Positions 1-8,948 of a stretch of 64,000 bases of DNA are shown piece by piece. Each line of letters starts with the position of its first letter. Position 1 is the first letter of the stretch. The notes below the pieces were generated by a model that saw only the letters and a program-made list of their open reading frames with translations, had not been told where the DNA came from and searched no databases. The DNA lies in NCBI GenBank assembly GCA_027669155.1, contig JAQEDR010000007.1, forward strand, positions 1 to 64,000. Direction: 5' to 3'. Source of the DNA: Peptoniphilaceae bacterium AM52-5BH (lineage in GTDB: Bacteria > Bacillota > Clostridia > Tissierellales > Peptoniphilaceae). A program made the translations under genes and the position numbers.

Positions 1-264
1 CAAGTATACGTACTAACAAAAGAAGAAGGTGGACGTCACACACCATTCTTCAGCGGATACAGACCACAATTCTTCTTTAGAACAACAGACGTAACAGGAG
101 ACATCGAACTAGAAGAAGGCGTAGAAATGGTAATGCCAGGAGACAACGCAACATTCAAGATCACCCTCCAAAAACCAATCGCTCTAGAAGAAGGACTAAG
201 ATTCGCTGTACGTGAAGGTGGTAGAACAGTAGCATCTGGAGTTGTTACAAAGGTAATTAAGTAG
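1..264 (+). CDS. tuf: Elongation factor Tu, C-terminal part (5' end outside window)
   Basis: The frame is open from base 1 and ends at TAG 262-264, giving 87 residues. They contain the domain 3 signatures of EF-Tu: [23 protein letters not shown], a VMPGDN turn and a [12 protein letters not shown] end. EF-Tu carries aminoacyl-tRNA to the ribosome as a GTP complex, and this domain helps bind tRNA. The GTPase domain is upstream of the window. The identification is secure because this tail is almost invariant in bacteria. Confidence 0.97.
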   Translation, partial: QVYVLTKEEGGRHTPFFSGYRPQFFFRTTDVTGDIELEEGVEMVMPGDNATFKITLQKPIALEEGLRFAVREGGRTVASGVVTKVIK

Positions 265-336
265 TCCCAACATGTTAGGGTGGAAAATGCGAAAGCATTT
301 TGTTTTAAGACAAAACTAAAAAGTAAAAGTTCATAG

Positions 337-367
337 GAGCGGACCGTTTGGTTCGCTCTTATTCTTT
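337..367 (+). terminator. Likely rho-independent terminator after tuf
   Basis: GAGCGGACC at 337-345 pairs with GGTTCGCTC at 350-358 (one G-U pair) around a GTTT loop, followed by TTATTCTTT. A second small stem, AATGC-GAAA-GCATT, sits near 286-300. Together they probably separate tuf from the next gene. Confidence 0.7.
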
Positions 368-378
368 AAGGAGCTTAG

Positions 379-1695
379 ATGAAGAATAAAAAGTTAATCA
401 TTTCTTTTTTGATGGCCTTCGCTCTAATTTTTACTGCTTGTTCCAAAAACGATAGTAAAGTTACTGAGCCTGGTGAAAATAAAAAAAGCGAGGAAAAAAT
501 CGAGAAAGAGGATGACTCTAAGAATAAAGATGATCAGGCCGATAATAAGGGCTTGGTCAATGAAGCTGTCGATAAGGAGATTGGAGTACCTTATGAAGTA
601 GGAGTAACTCCTGATGACTACAACATGGACTACGACACTTCTAGACTACACTCTCTTAAGGATAAGAAGAGTAAATATTATCCCAAAGATGGGGTTAAGG
701 GTTTGTATTTCAATACATATTCTATAAACAATCCAGAAGTTTACGATAAAATAATGGATATGTTAGAAAATACTAGGCTTAACTCAATCGTAGTCGATAT
801 AAAAGACGACTGGGGTAATGTTACAATGGATTTTGAAACAGATGATCCAGATATTGAATACGCGAGTATTGATATTATCAATCCAAAAGATTTTATCAAA
901 GAAATGCACGATAAGGGAATTTATGTGATTGGAAGGGTTACTACCTTCAAGGATTCGATCATTACAGAAAAGCATCCTGACTGGGGCTTTACTCTAGATG
1001 ATGGCACTTTGTGGAAGAATGGTCATGGCGAGGCCTTTATGAATCCTTTCCTTAGAGATGTACAGGATTATGATATAAAAATTGCGAAGCTTGCAGCCGA
1101 AGCTGGCTTTGATGAGATTCAGTTTGACTATGTAAGATTTGCGGAAGGCTTTGAGACCTTTGGTGATACTCTGGACTATTCTAGGGGCGAATTTGAAGAT
1201 AAGAATATGGAAGAAGGCGATAAGAGAGTCGCTGCAATCACAGGTTTTGTTCAAAGAGCTAGAGAAGAGCTTCAGGATGATGGAGTACCTATATCTATTG
1301 ATGTATTCGGTTATGCTCTTCAGGTTGAAAGAGCAGATGGTATAGGCCAAGACTTCGGTGAGATGAGCAACCAAACAGATGTTATATCTTCTATGATTTA
1401 TCCTTCTCACTGGGGTTTTAATTCTTTTGATATAGAAAAACCAGACCTTGAACCATACGAGCTTGTCAAAAGATATTTAGAAGCGGAGCAAGAGTACCTA
1501 TCTAAACTAGACCATCCACCTCTATCACGTCCTTGGATCCAAGACTTTACTGCAAGCTGGATTGGTGAGGGAAACTGGATGGAATACGATAAGGATGAGG
1601 TTGAAGCTCAAATACAAGCCATATATGATTCTGGCCAAGAGGAATTTTTGATATGGAATGCGAGCAGTGAATATACTCAAGGTGTGGAATACTAA
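379..1695 (+). CDS. Lipoprotein with glycoside-hydrolase-like (DUF4015) barrel
   Basis: 438 residues. The N-terminus is a lipoprotein signal: charged MKNKK, a hydrophobic stretch, then FTAC with Cys21 as the lipidation site. A charged, low-complexity linker (about 25-75) follows. The rest resembles the putative glycosidase family DUF4015, with a TIM-barrel-like opening at KGLYFNTYS, a strand ending NSIVVDIKDDWG and the segment FDEIQFDYVRFAEG, where acidic residues could be catalytic. It is probably exported and anchored to the outer membrane face, acting on a cell-wall or other polysaccharide; the substrate is unknown. An SD (AAGGAG) sits 5 bases before the ATG. The stop overlaps the next start (TAATG), so the two genes are co-translated. 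Confidence 0.8.
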   Translation: MKNKKLIISFLMAFALIFTACSKNDSKVTEPGENKKSEEKIEKEDDSKNKDDQADNKGLVNEAVDKEIGVPYEVGVTPDDYNMDYDTSRLHSLKDKKSKYYPKDGVKGLYFNTYSINNPEVYDKIMDMLENTRLNSIVVDIKDDWGNVTMDFETDDPDIEYASIDIINPKDFIKEMHDKGIYVIGRVTTFKDSIITEKHPDWGFTLDDGTLWKNGHGEAFMNPFLRDVQDYDIKIAKLAAEAGFDEIQFDYVRFAEGFETFGDTLDYSRGEFEDKNMEEGDKRVAAITGFVQRAREELQDDGVPISIDVFGYALQVERADGIGQDFGEMSNQTDVISSMIYPSHWGFNSFDIEKPDLEPYELVKRYLEAEQEYLSKLDHPPLSRPWIQDFTASWIGEGNWMEYDKDEVEAQIQAIYDSGQEEFLIWNASSEYTQGVEY

Positions 1696-2321
1696 TGAAA
1701 CATACAAAAGCAAATGAATTAATAGATAAGTCGGCTACCGCTATTGAAATTGTAATATGCTTAATCGTAATTTTGGGAGTCTGCTCTGGTATACCTAAAC
1801 TTATCGGATATATAGTTGAGATATTAAGGGTAGAGCATCTCCAAAATTCCTATTTACTTATGAATGATTTCCTAAAGCATGCCTTGCTTCTGATAGTTGG
1901 AATAGAGTTAATAGCTATGATTATTACTAGAAGTCATGAGTCTATCCTGACCTTGATTCTTTTTGTGATAGCGAGGAAGATGCTTGTTTATTCACAAGGT
2001 CTTACAGATATTTTGATAGGAACAGTTTCTGTAGCAATAATTTTTGCTGTAATGAAATTTATCCTATCAGATAAGACCCTCATTGCTAAGCTTGATAATA
2101 CTTTCGATTCATCTATGTCAATTGAGAAATTGAACAGAGAATATGGTCTTAATCTTCCAACTATGACCCATACATTAGCTGGCCTTATCTATGAGTTGGC
2201 TGATAAGGAAAAGATCAGTGAAATTCATGAGAATACTACCATAGTATATGGACCTTATGTCTATAGGATATTGTCAGTAGATGATGGTGTAGTTACAAGA
2301 GTAAGAATTGAAGAAAACTAA
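1695..2321 (+). CDS. PsiE-like integral membrane protein
   Basis: 208 residues. The first ~130 contain four hydrophobic segments (about 17-43, 62-80, 83-100 and 105-125), in the arrangement seen in the phosphate-starvation-inducible PsiE family. A soluble tail of ~75 residues (EKLNREYGLNLPTMTHTLAG onward) may be a small ligand or partner-binding domain. The start ATG shares a base with the upstream stop (TAATG), so expression is tied to the lipoprotein gene. The PsiE relation is by topology and general resemblance only; the function is unknown. Confidence 0.55.
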   Translation: MKHTKANELIDKSATAIEIVICLIVILGVCSGIPKLIGYIVEILRVEHLQNSYLLMNDFLKHALLLIVGIELIAMIITRSHESILTLILFVIARKMLVYSQGLTDILIGTVSVAIIFAVMKFILSDKTLIAKLDNTFDSSMSIEKLNREYGLNLPTMTHTLAGLIYELADKEKISEIHENTTIVYGPYVYRILSVDDGVVTRVRIEEN

Positions 2322-2322
2322 T

Positions 2323-2354
2323 AAAACCCAAATCCTAAAATGGATTTGGGTTTT
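2323..2354. terminator. Bidirectional terminator between convergent genes
   Basis: AAAACCCAAATCC (2323-2335) pairs perfectly with GGATTTGGGTTTT (2342-2354) across a 6-base loop. The arms give a U-tract in both directions, so it can end both the forward operon and the reverse araC-type gene, whose stop overlaps it. Confidence 0.92.
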
Positions 2355-3216
2355 ATAGTCTGTGTTTTTTCCTAAATTGTGATGGAGTTATGCCTACCTT
2401 TTTTCTAAAAACTTGGTTGAAATAAGATTGAGAATTAAAGCCTACGATTTCTGCTATTGTTTCCATAGAATGATTTGTAGAAATCAAAAGACCCTTGGAG
2501 ACTTCTATTCTTTTAAGTATGAGGTATTCGATAGGCGTTACCCTATAGGCCTGCTTGAATTCACCGATTAAGTGGAACTTATTCATGTAGGCCATATTCG
2601 AAAGCCCTTCTAGACTTAGGTCAAGCGAGTAATTATTGTCGATGTAGGTTTTTATGTAATCAATTTGTCTATTAATATCTATATCGTGGACAACTTCTAT
2701 TTCTTCTCTAAAATATCTTAGGAAATTGATAAGAAAATAAGAGGCCAAAGCATCAGCTAAGGTCTTTGCATACAAATCTTCTGAGTGGAATTCTTCGACG
2801 ATCCTAGCAAAGATTTCGTTAACCCTAGTTTCCTTATCCTTCCAAGTTGTGTGAAAGAAGTTATCTATCTCTAATTCTTCCTCTGATTGGACTTCCTCTA
2901 GGTGAGAAGTTAATCCAATACTCTCCAGACCAAAGCCTAGAACTCTTACAGCATACTCGTCATCATCTACATAAATATTGTGACCTATATTTGAATTTAT
3001 TATAATCAAATCATTTTTGTTGATTTTTATTGAATCATTTTCTATAAAGAAGGTCCCGCTTCCTTCAACTATGAAGTAGAAGTATATAAAGGGATGAAAC
3101 TGGATTCTAGAGCTATTTTCATTGGTCAAGAAACTCTCATTAGCATCCAAAATCTTTATTTCTATATCATCCTTAAAGATACTAGACTCAAGTATATTTT
3201 CGTTTATATTCTCCAT
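2353..3216 (-). CDS. AraC family transcriptional regulator
   Basis: 287 residues from the preferred ATG at 3216. An in-frame ATG at 3231 exists, but the GGGG SD lies between the two, 5-6 bases before 3216. The N-terminal half is a cupin-like sensor fold (HPFIYFYFIVEGSGTFFIEN). The last ~100 residues carry two helix-turn-helix motifs of the AraC/XylS type: LSLEGLSNMAYMNKFHLIGE, then METIAEIVGFNSQSYFNQVF, closing with GITPSQFRKKH. It likely binds DNA as a dimer and responds to a small ligand. It stands alone, facing dnaG; the target genes cannot be told from the window. Confidence 0.93.
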   Translation of the reverse strand: MENINENILESSIFKDDIEIKILDANESFLTNENSSRIQFHPFIYFYFIVEGSGTFFIENDSIKINKNDLIIINSNIGHNIYVDDDEYAVRVLGFGLESIGLTSHLEEVQSEEELEIDNFFHTTWKDKETRVNEIFARIVEEFHSEDLYAKTLADALASYFLINFLRYFREEIEVVHDIDINRQIDYIKTYIDNNYSLDLSLEGLSNMAYMNKFHLIGEFKQAYRVTPIEYLILKRIEVSKGLLISTNHSMETIAEIVGFNSQSYFNQVFRKKVGITPSQFRKKHRL

Positions 3217-3373
3217 AATATCCCCTGTCATTGGTACTTAATTACTTACATTAGTAGCCAATCTTTTTTATATCTTATCATAAAGTTAGGTCTTATGACA
3301 AATCTTGAGCTAATAATTTTAGATTAAATACGCTAGCTTAAATTAAATTTGCATTTTTGAAGATTTTGTGAAA

Positions 3374-3401
3374 TTGAAAAATAATACAAGTTAAGTATAG
3401 T
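3374..3401 (+). promoter_or_regulatory. Promoter of the dnaG-rpoD operon
   Basis: TTGAAA (3374-3379), 16-base spacer, TATAGT (3396-3401), followed 16 bases later by the dnaG start with AGGTGAT as SD. It matches the housekeeping sigma consensus at most positions. Confidence 0.65.
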
Positions 3402-3417
3402 CTCTTTAGGTGATAAT

Positions 3418-5052
3418 ATGAGTTTAATTTCTGATGGTAAGATAAATCAAATACTACAAAGCTCAAATATAGTTGATATTATAGGTGAGTATGTTGATCT
3501 AAAAATAGCGGGCTCATCCTTCAAGGGTCTGTGCCCCTTCCATAATGAGAAGACACCATCTTTCACAGTAGATGAGAAGAAACAACTTTTTCACTGCTTC
3601 GGCTGTGGAGCAGGGGGAGATGTTGTTTCTTTTATAATGCAAAAAGAAGGACTCTCATATCCAGAAAGTCTCAAATTTCTTGCAGACAAGGCAGGTATCA
3701 GCATTGATTACACCGAAGATCCTGGAGTAAATAAGAAGAACAAGGAGCTTTTCGATATCAATAAAGATATCATGATGTTTTTCTACAAGAACCTCCTTAC
3801 AGATAGGAAGGGCCAAGCCTATCTTAAAAACCGTGGCCTATCTAGTAAGATTGTAAATACCTTCATGCTAGGCTATGCAAGAGACTCTTGGGATGATTTG
3901 TATTCCTATATTAGGTCTAAAAATTATAAGGAGGAGGACTTGGAGGAAATTGGCCTTATCAAAAAATCCGCTAAGGGTAACTACTATGATAAGTACAGGG
4001 ATAGGATTATCTTTCCTATAATAAATCATTTCGGAAAAGTCATAGGCTTTGGGGGAAGGGCTGTTTCAGGGCAAATGCCAAAGTACCTCAATTCACCAGA
4101 ATCTAGTATCTTTAAGAAGAGATATAATCTCTACGGCTTAAATATCTACAAGAGGCAAAAGAGAAAAGAACTAATACTTGTGGAAGGCTATATGGATGTC
4201 ATAGCTCTCAATAACCACGGCCTAGATATAGCTGTAGCATCTCTTGGGACAGCCTTAACTATTGATCAGGCCAAGCTTATGAAAAGATATTCTGACGATA
4301 TTTACATTTGCTATGACCAGGATAACGCTGGAGTCAAGGCTACCGAGAAGGCTATTGAGATTTTCCATGAGATAGGAGTAAATCCTAGTGTAATTGTTTT
4401 AGATGATGGCAATGACCCAGATGATTTCATAAAGGCCAAGGGCAAGGATGCCTTTGAAGAAAAAATAAATAATGCCCAAGATTCTTATAATTATAAATAC
4501 AATAAAATCTTAGACGAATATAGTTCTGCCAAGCCTTCTGAGAGGTTGGATAAGCTAAATTTGTTCGTGGCTTTTCTTTCATCTATCAAGCAGGAATTAA
4601 CTCAAGAGATCTTTATAAACAACGTCAGCAAGCTATTTGACATAGACAAGACTACTTTAAAACAAGCTGTTTCAAGGTATAATAAAGATACTGACTTAAG
4701 AGATAAAAATAAGAGTAAGTTCAATAAAAAAGAAAAAATTATAGTAGAAAGTACCAACAAGGACTTTAGAATAAATGAATTGGAAGTTTTAAGATTGTTT
4801 TTCAATCAAAGGTCTGATTACGAGAAGGACAGAGAGTTTTTCGATAAGGCTATAGAAAACGAGAAGATAAACAATGTTAAGACTTTTTTAAAAGAAAAGG
4901 ATGTTAGTAAGTTCGATCTTTCAGATGAGGATTACAAGTATATTTTGAATTATATCAGAGATAATACCAATCCTATACTTGCAGAGGAACTTAAGAGAAA
5001 GATAATTCTTTACAATAGGAAGAGAGAACTTAGGAAATTAAAGAAGAGATAG
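3418..5052 (+). CDS. dnaG: DNA primase
   Basis: 544 residues; makes the RNA primers for the replication fork. The N-terminal CHC2 zinc-binding domain is clear: Cys39, His42, Cys60 and Cys63 in [12 protein letters not shown] and [12 protein letters not shown]. The catalytic core has the RNAP basic motif [17 protein letters not shown] and the Toprim domain with [14 protein letters not shown] and ICYDQDNAG, supplying the metal-binding acids. The C-terminal helicase-interacting part is short and highly charged. It is the first gene of a macromolecular-synthesis operon with rpoD 24 bases downstream, the usual order in Firmicutes. Confidence 0.97.
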   Translation: MSLISDGKINQILQSSNIVDIIGEYVDLKIAGSSFKGLCPFHNEKTPSFTVDEKKQLFHCFGCGAGGDVVSFIMQKEGLSYPESLKFLADKAGISIDYTEDPGVNKKNKELFDINKDIMMFFYKNLLTDRKGQAYLKNRGLSSKIVNTFMLGYARDSWDDLYSYIRSKNYKEEDLEEIGLIKKSAKGNYYDKYRDRIIFPIINHFGKVIGFGGRAVSGQMPKYLNSPESSIFKKRYNLYGLNIYKRQKRKELILVEGYMDVIALNNHGLDIAVASLGTALTIDQAKLMKRYSDDIYICYDQDNAGVKATEKAIEIFHEIGVNPSVIVLDDGNDPDDFIKAKGKDAFEEKINNAQDSYNYKYNKILDEYSSAKPSERLDKLNLFVAFLSSIKQELTQEIFINNVSKLFDIDKTTLKQAVSRYNKDTDLRDKNKSKFNKKEKIIVESTNKDFRINELEVLRLFFNQRSDYEKDREFFDKAIENEKINNVKTFLKEKDVSKFDLSDEDYKYILNYIRDNTNPILAEELKRKIILYNRKRELRKLKKR

Positions 5053-5076
5053 TCTTTAGTAGTAAGGGGAGTATTG

Positions 5077-6885
5077 ATGACAAGCGATGACAACAAGTTG
5101 CTCGATGATGATGTTCTAAAAGAAATAATAGAAGAATTTCAGTCTATGAGCGAGTCTCAAGATGGATTGATTACCTATTCTCAAATAAATACATTCGAAA
5201 ATTTCAAGGAAATGGAAGATGAGAGCAAAAAGTTTGTTATAAATCAGATTATAAGTTTAGGTATAGAAATCGTCGAAAAATCTGAAACAGTCCTTGAAGA
5301 AGATGAAGAAGCAGATGATTTGGATGATGAAATAGATGATGAAGACGATGACGATATCGACGAGAAGAAGATAGAAGAAGATATCAAGAAATCTGTCGAT
5401 ATTATGGCTGGAGTCAAGGTTGATGACCCTGTGAAGATGTATCTTAAAGAAATTGGCAAGGTGGACCTACTTACAGCTACAGAAGAGATCATTCTCGCAC
5501 GTAGGATGGAAATGGGTGAGATTGCTAGAAAGAAACTTGAAGGGGTCAAGTTTAACAAACAAAACAAAACCAAACTTGCTAATGATATTTTCTTTGGAGA
5601 TCTAGCCAAAATACTCAAAGTCTCCAATGAGAAAATCGTAGAAAATGGAAGTCTTGATAAGAAAAGCTACGAAGAGATAAGGGGACTTATCAGTATGGGC
5701 GAGCTTTTTAGAGAAATCATGGACAAAGATATGGACAAGGTTGCCCTAGAGGAGCTTAAGGCAAGAGTTCTGATTTGTAATATAGCAGAAAATGCTGTAA
5801 GCGATAATGTACTAGATAGAAGTGAAGCCAATTCCCTATGCGATCTCTTTGATTCCTTTGACCATATGCTAAATATTACAGAGTCGGACGAGATAGTTAA
5901 TCTAATATATCTATCATTCAATGATATCTTATCCAAAGCTGCCAACAAAGAACATATCAAGACAAACGATAGTATGATTCTAGAAGATTTCATAATCACA
6001 AGCGAGAGGGCTAAAAAGATTTCTGAAAACATAGCCTTAGATAAGGATGAGCTAATGGAGATAGAGGAAACTATCGCCCTAAGAGATCTCGCCTACAGGG
6101 TAATTAATGACGAAGAATTAAGCGATGAAGATATCCTAGATTTAAGAAGAGCTGTAGTTAATTCCAAAAGAGCTAAAAAGAAACTCGCAGAAACAAACCT
6201 TAGATTAGTTGTTTCTATTGCCAAAAAATACGTAGGTCGTGGAATGAGCTTCTTAGACCTAATCCAAGAGGGAAATATGGGCCTTATGAAGGCAGTCGAC
6301 AAGTACGACTACAACAGAGGCTTCAAATTCTCAACCTATGCGACTTGGTGGATAAGACAAGCCATTACTCGTGCCATAGCAGATCAGGCGAGGACTATAA
6401 GAATACCTGTCCACATGGTTGAAACAATAAACAAGCTCGTAAGAATCCAAAGACAACTAGTCCAAGATTTGGGTAGGGATCCTTCCAATGAAGAGATCGC
6501 TGAACAAATGGGACTTGAAGTAGAGAAGGTTCAAGAGATAAGAAAAATCTCCCAAGAGCCAGTTTCCTTGGAAACTCCGATAGGAGAAGAAGATGATTCC
6601 CACTTAGGAGATTTCATAGAAGATGATAGTGCAATCGATCCTGGTGAAGCAGCAAACTACACCATGCTTCGTGAGCAATTAAATGATGTCTTATCTTGTC
6701 TAGGAGCTAGGGAAAAACGTGTCCTTCAATTGAGATTTGGTCTAATTGATGGAACACCAAGGACCCTTGAAGAGGTAGGTAAGGAATTTGACGTAACTAG
6801 GGAGAGGATAAGACAAATAGAGGCCAAGGCCCTAAGGAAGCTTAAATCTCCAAACAAGAGTGAATTATTGAAAGATTTTTTATAA
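5077..6885 (+). CDS. rpoD: RNA polymerase primary sigma factor (sigma-70/SigA), long form
   Basis: 602 residues from ATG 5077; a TTG at 5074 is also in frame, but SD AGGGGA (5065-5070) fits 5077. Region 1.1 is followed by a very acidic linker (runs of D/E at about 75-110) and region 1.2 ([11 protein letters not shown]). Roughly 240 residues of poorly conserved helical sequence follow, then regions 2.1-2.4 ([46 protein letters not shown]), region 3, and region 4 ending in [20 protein letters not shown]. The large insert between 1.2 and 2.1 is like the non-conserved region of proteobacterial sigma-70 and makes it much longer than the ~370-residue SigA of Bacillus. The stop overlaps trmK (TAATG). 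Confidence 0.97.
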   Translation: MTSDDNKLLDDDVLKEIIEEFQSMSESQDGLITYSQINTFENFKEMEDESKKFVINQIISLGIEIVEKSETVLEEDEEADDLDDEIDDEDDDDIDEKKIEEDIKKSVDIMAGVKVDDPVKMYLKEIGKVDLLTATEEIILARRMEMGEIARKKLEGVKFNKQNKTKLANDIFFGDLAKILKVSNEKIVENGSLDKKSYEEIRGLISMGELFREIMDKDMDKVALEELKARVLICNIAENAVSDNVLDRSEANSLCDLFDSFDHMLNITESDEIVNLIYLSFNDILSKAANKEHIKTNDSMILEDFIITSERAKKISENIALDKDELMEIEETIALRDLAYRVINDEELSDEDILDLRRAVVNSKRAKKKLAETNLRLVVSIAKKYVGRGMSFLDLIQEGNMGLMKAVDKYDYNRGFKFSTYATWWIRQAITRAIADQARTIRIPVHMVETINKLVRIQRQLVQDLGRDPSNEEIAEQMGLEVEKVQEIRKISQEPVSLETPIGEEDDSHLGDFIEDDSAIDPGEAANYTMLREQLNDVLSCLGAREKRVLQLRFGLIDGTPRTLEEVGKEFDVTRERIRQIEAKALRKLKSPNKSELLKDFL

Positions 6886-7577
6886 TGGAAGATAAAAAAA
6901 GATTATTAGATATTATTAGTCTAATAGATAAAAATAAAAAAGTTATAGATATAGGAACTGATCATGGATTAGTTCCTTTATATTTAGCAAAAAATGAAAT
7001 AAGTAAAGAAATTTTGGCGACAGATATATCAGAGAAATCTCTAGACAAATTAAGAAGCGCCTTGGATTCTGATACGAGAAAGCTTATCCAAACCAAGGTT
7101 ACCGATGGCTTTAAGGGTATAAGTAAAAAAGAAGGTCAAGTTGCAATAATCGCAGGTATGGGCGCAAATACAATCATTGACATTATAGAAGAATCAATGG
7201 ATTTTGCCAAAAACCTTGATTACATGATCCTTGCAAGTAACGTCAACACAGAAAAGCTTAGACTATTTCTTGTAGAAAAAGGATTCGAGATAATGAATGA
7301 TTTCCTAAGCTTTGAGAATAAGAAGTACTACGATATCATAAAGACTAGATTTGCCAAATCTAAGCCCTTAAGTCTTTCAGAAACCTACTACGGTAAGGAT
7401 GATATCGAAAACAAGAGCCAAATCCTTAAAGATAAACTTGCTATTGACCTTAAGAAAAATCAAAAGTTTAGGGAAGATATTCTTGCTAAATCAAAGGATA
7501 AAAAGAATCTCGGAAGAATTGATGAGAGACTAAAAGCTATAGAGGAGATAGAAAACATATGGAAATTAGAGAACTAA
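6885..7577 (+). CDS. trmK: tRNA (adenine(22)-N1)-methyltransferase TrmK
   Basis: 230 residues. The Rossmann methyltransferase motif I is VIDIGTDHGLVPLYLA (about 20-35). The family signature VAIIAGMGANTIIDII follows, where bacterial TrmK proteins have an AGMGG-type loop. The enzyme methylates N1 of A22 in tRNA with S-adenosylmethionine. It overlaps rpoD upstream by one base and the Nif3-type gene downstream by 19 bases, the standard rpoD-trmK-nif3 neighbourhood of Firmicutes. No separate SD is visible, so translation is probably coupled to rpoD. Confidence 0.92.
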   Translation: MEDKKRLLDIISLIDKNKKVIDIGTDHGLVPLYLAKNEISKEILATDISEKSLDKLRSALDSDTRKLIQTKVTDGFKGISKKEGQVAIIAGMGANTIIDIIEESMDFAKNLDYMILASNVNTEKLRLFLVEKGFEIMNDFLSFENKKYYDIIKTRFAKSKPLSLSETYYGKDDIENKSQILKDKLAIDLKKNQKFREDILAKSKDKKNLGRIDERLKAIEEIENIWKLEN

Positions 7578-8329
7578 TAGAGAATTTAGAAAAGAGATAT
7601 CCTTTCTCCCTCCAAGAAGAATGGGATAACTCGGGACTTCAAATAGGAAACCCAGAAGATGAAGTTAAAAATGTTTTAGTTTCCCTAGACCTTGAAGAAG
7701 AAGGAATAGAGGAGGCTATAGCCAATGATTGCAATCTTATCATAACCCACCACCCATATTTGTTTAATGGAGCGAAATCCATCGACTTTAGTAGGAGGTT
7801 TTACCAGAGACTTAAGGAATGTATCAAAAATGATATTACAGTCTACGCCTTCCATACCAACCTCGATATAGCCAAGGGAGGGGTAAATGATAATCTATGT
7901 AGGATTTTGGGAATAGATAAGACTAGGGTTCTCGAGCAAGGGAAAGATATAGGGCTTGGTCGTTATGGCTTTATAGAAGAAAAATCTGCTGACGAATTTA
8001 TAAGAGAAATCAAAGATAAATTAAAGGCTAGTGGACTTGTAGTATATGGAGATACGTCCAATAAGGTAAATAAGATTGCTGTCTGTGGTGGAGCAGGAAG
8101 TGATCTTATAAGAGATGCCCTAGATATATCTTGTGATATGATCATTACTGGGGATGTAAAATACCATGATGGTATGGATCTTGCCAATGAAGGAATTATA
8201 ATCTGTGATGTGGGGCATTTTGCAAGTGAAAATCATATCATCTATAAACTTCAAAAAGACATAGAGGAGATCTTTGATGGAGAAGTGATGACATTCTCAA
8301 AAGAAGACAGTTTTAGGAAGTTTTACTAG
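7559..8329 (+). CDS. Nif3-like dinuclear metal centre protein (YqfO/GTP cyclohydrolase I type 2 family)
   Basis: 256 residues, a short form of the family. Metal-ligand motifs are NLIITHHPYLFNGA (two His), FHTNLDIAKGGVND (His and Asp), and the C-terminal ICDVGHFASEN with His and Glu. Family members form hexameric rings with two metal ions per site. The biochemical role is unsettled, so a GTP cyclohydrolase label would be speculative. Last gene of the dnaG operon; rnpB starts 33 bases later from its own promoter. Confidence 0.9.
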   Translation: MEIRELIENLEKRYPFSLQEEWDNSGLQIGNPEDEVKNVLVSLDLEEEGIEEAIANDCNLIITHHPYLFNGAKSIDFSRRFYQRLKECIKNDITVYAFHTNLDIAKGGVNDNLCRILGIDKTRVLEQGKDIGLGRYGFIEEKSADEFIREIKDKLKASGLVVYGDTSNKVNKIAVCGGAGSDLIRDALDISCDMIITGDVKYHDGMDLANEGIIICDVGHFASENHIIYKLQKDIEEIFDGEVMTFSKEDSFRKFY

Positions 8330-8357
8330 TTGTTTTTTATAAGAAAAAAAGTATAAT
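8330..8357 (+). promoter_or_regulatory. Promoter of RNase P RNA gene
   Basis: TTGTTT (8330-8335), 16-base spacer, perfect TATAAT (8352-8357). Initiation 7-8 bases later coincides with the 5' end of the RNA predicted from its terminal stem. Confidence 0.75.
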
Positions 8358-8361
8358 TAAG

Positions 8362-8699
8362 GAGGAGTAAATCGGGTAATCGCGGGTTAATTCACGAGGA
8401 AAGTCCGTGCACCACAGAGCGAGGATGCTTGATAACGTCAAGTAGGAGTGATCCTCAGGCAAGTGCAACAGAAAGTATACCGCCAGATTTTCTGGTAAGG
8501 TTGGAATGGCGAGGTAAGAGCTCACCAGCTGTCTAGTGATAGACAGGCTATGTAAACCCCATCCGGTGCAAGAACGAAGGGACAGTAGGATGCTTGCTCG
8601 GCACGGTCCAGTATGGTTGTTCGCTTGAGCTTATTGGCAACAATGAGCCTAGACAGATGATTATCCAAGACAGAACACGGCTTATAGATTTGCTCTTCT
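8362..8699 (+). ncRNA. rnpB: RNase P RNA (catalytic RNA of ribonuclease P)
   Basis: The conserved 5' core GAGGAAAGTCCGTGCACCAC is at 8396-8415 and the conserved 3' element ACAGAACACGGCTTAT near 8670-8685. The ends close as a terminal stem: GAGTAAATC (8365-8373) pairs with GATTTGCTC (8687-8695) with one G-U. GCAAGTGCAACAGAAAG and the GCAAGAACGAAGGGACAG region fit the internal helices. It matures the 5' ends of tRNAs. The exact ends are inferred from the stem and promoter and may be off by a few bases. A reverse-strand ORF over it is spurious. Confidence 0.95.
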
Positions 8700-8854
8700 A
8701 CATAATATTAACATTTTGTAACTAATTATGGAGAAAATGTTAGGAGAAATTACATTTTTCGGAAATATTTTTTAGTTTTATTGGTTATTTTATGGATTTT
8801 GGTCAATAAATCTAAAAAACTATCCGAAAAGTGTAATTTTTTTGTAACAAATTC
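8700..8854. other. Intergenic stretch with two inverted repeats after rnpB
   Basis: No gene here. TAACATTTT (8709-8717) and AAAATGTTA (8734-8742) form a 9-bp stem without a U-tract. Right after it lies a much longer AT-rich hairpin (8747-8840, listed separately) ending in a run of T. One or both may end rnpB transcription. Confidence 0.6.
8747..8840. repeat. 94-base near-perfect hairpin (terminator or MITE-like)
   Basis: The left arm holds ATTACATTTTTCGGA (8749-8763), TTTTTTAG (8768-8775) and TTTATTG (8777-8783). The right arm has the complements in reverse order: CAATAAA (8804-8810), CTAAAAAA (8812-8819) and TCCGAAAAGTGTAAT (8823-8837). About 30 pairs with three small internal loops close a 20-base loop. 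A T-run follows the right arm. It may be an unusually long terminator for rnpB or a small palindromic repeat element; a genome-wide copy search would decide. Confidence 0.7.
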
Positions 8855-8883
8855 TTGACACTTTTGTTAAAAAGATATAAAAT
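8855..8883 (+). promoter_or_regulatory. Promoter of the NlpC/P60 hydrolase gene
   Basis: TTGACA (8855-8860), 17-base spacer, TAAAAT (8878-8883). This predicts a 5' leader of about 58 bases before the ATG at 8949. Confidence 0.75.
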
Positions 8884-8948
8884 GTATACAGATTTCAAAA
8901 CAGAAACATTATCAAAATAAGATTCATTACATAGATATGGAGGACTTG

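Noticed and set aside
5244-6302. Three reverse-strand frames within rpoD
   Set aside because: Shadow frames of the acidic sigma factor sequence, without SD or known domains.
8337-8525. Reverse-strand frame over rnpB
   Set aside because: Lies on the conserved RNase P RNA core and has no protein similarity.
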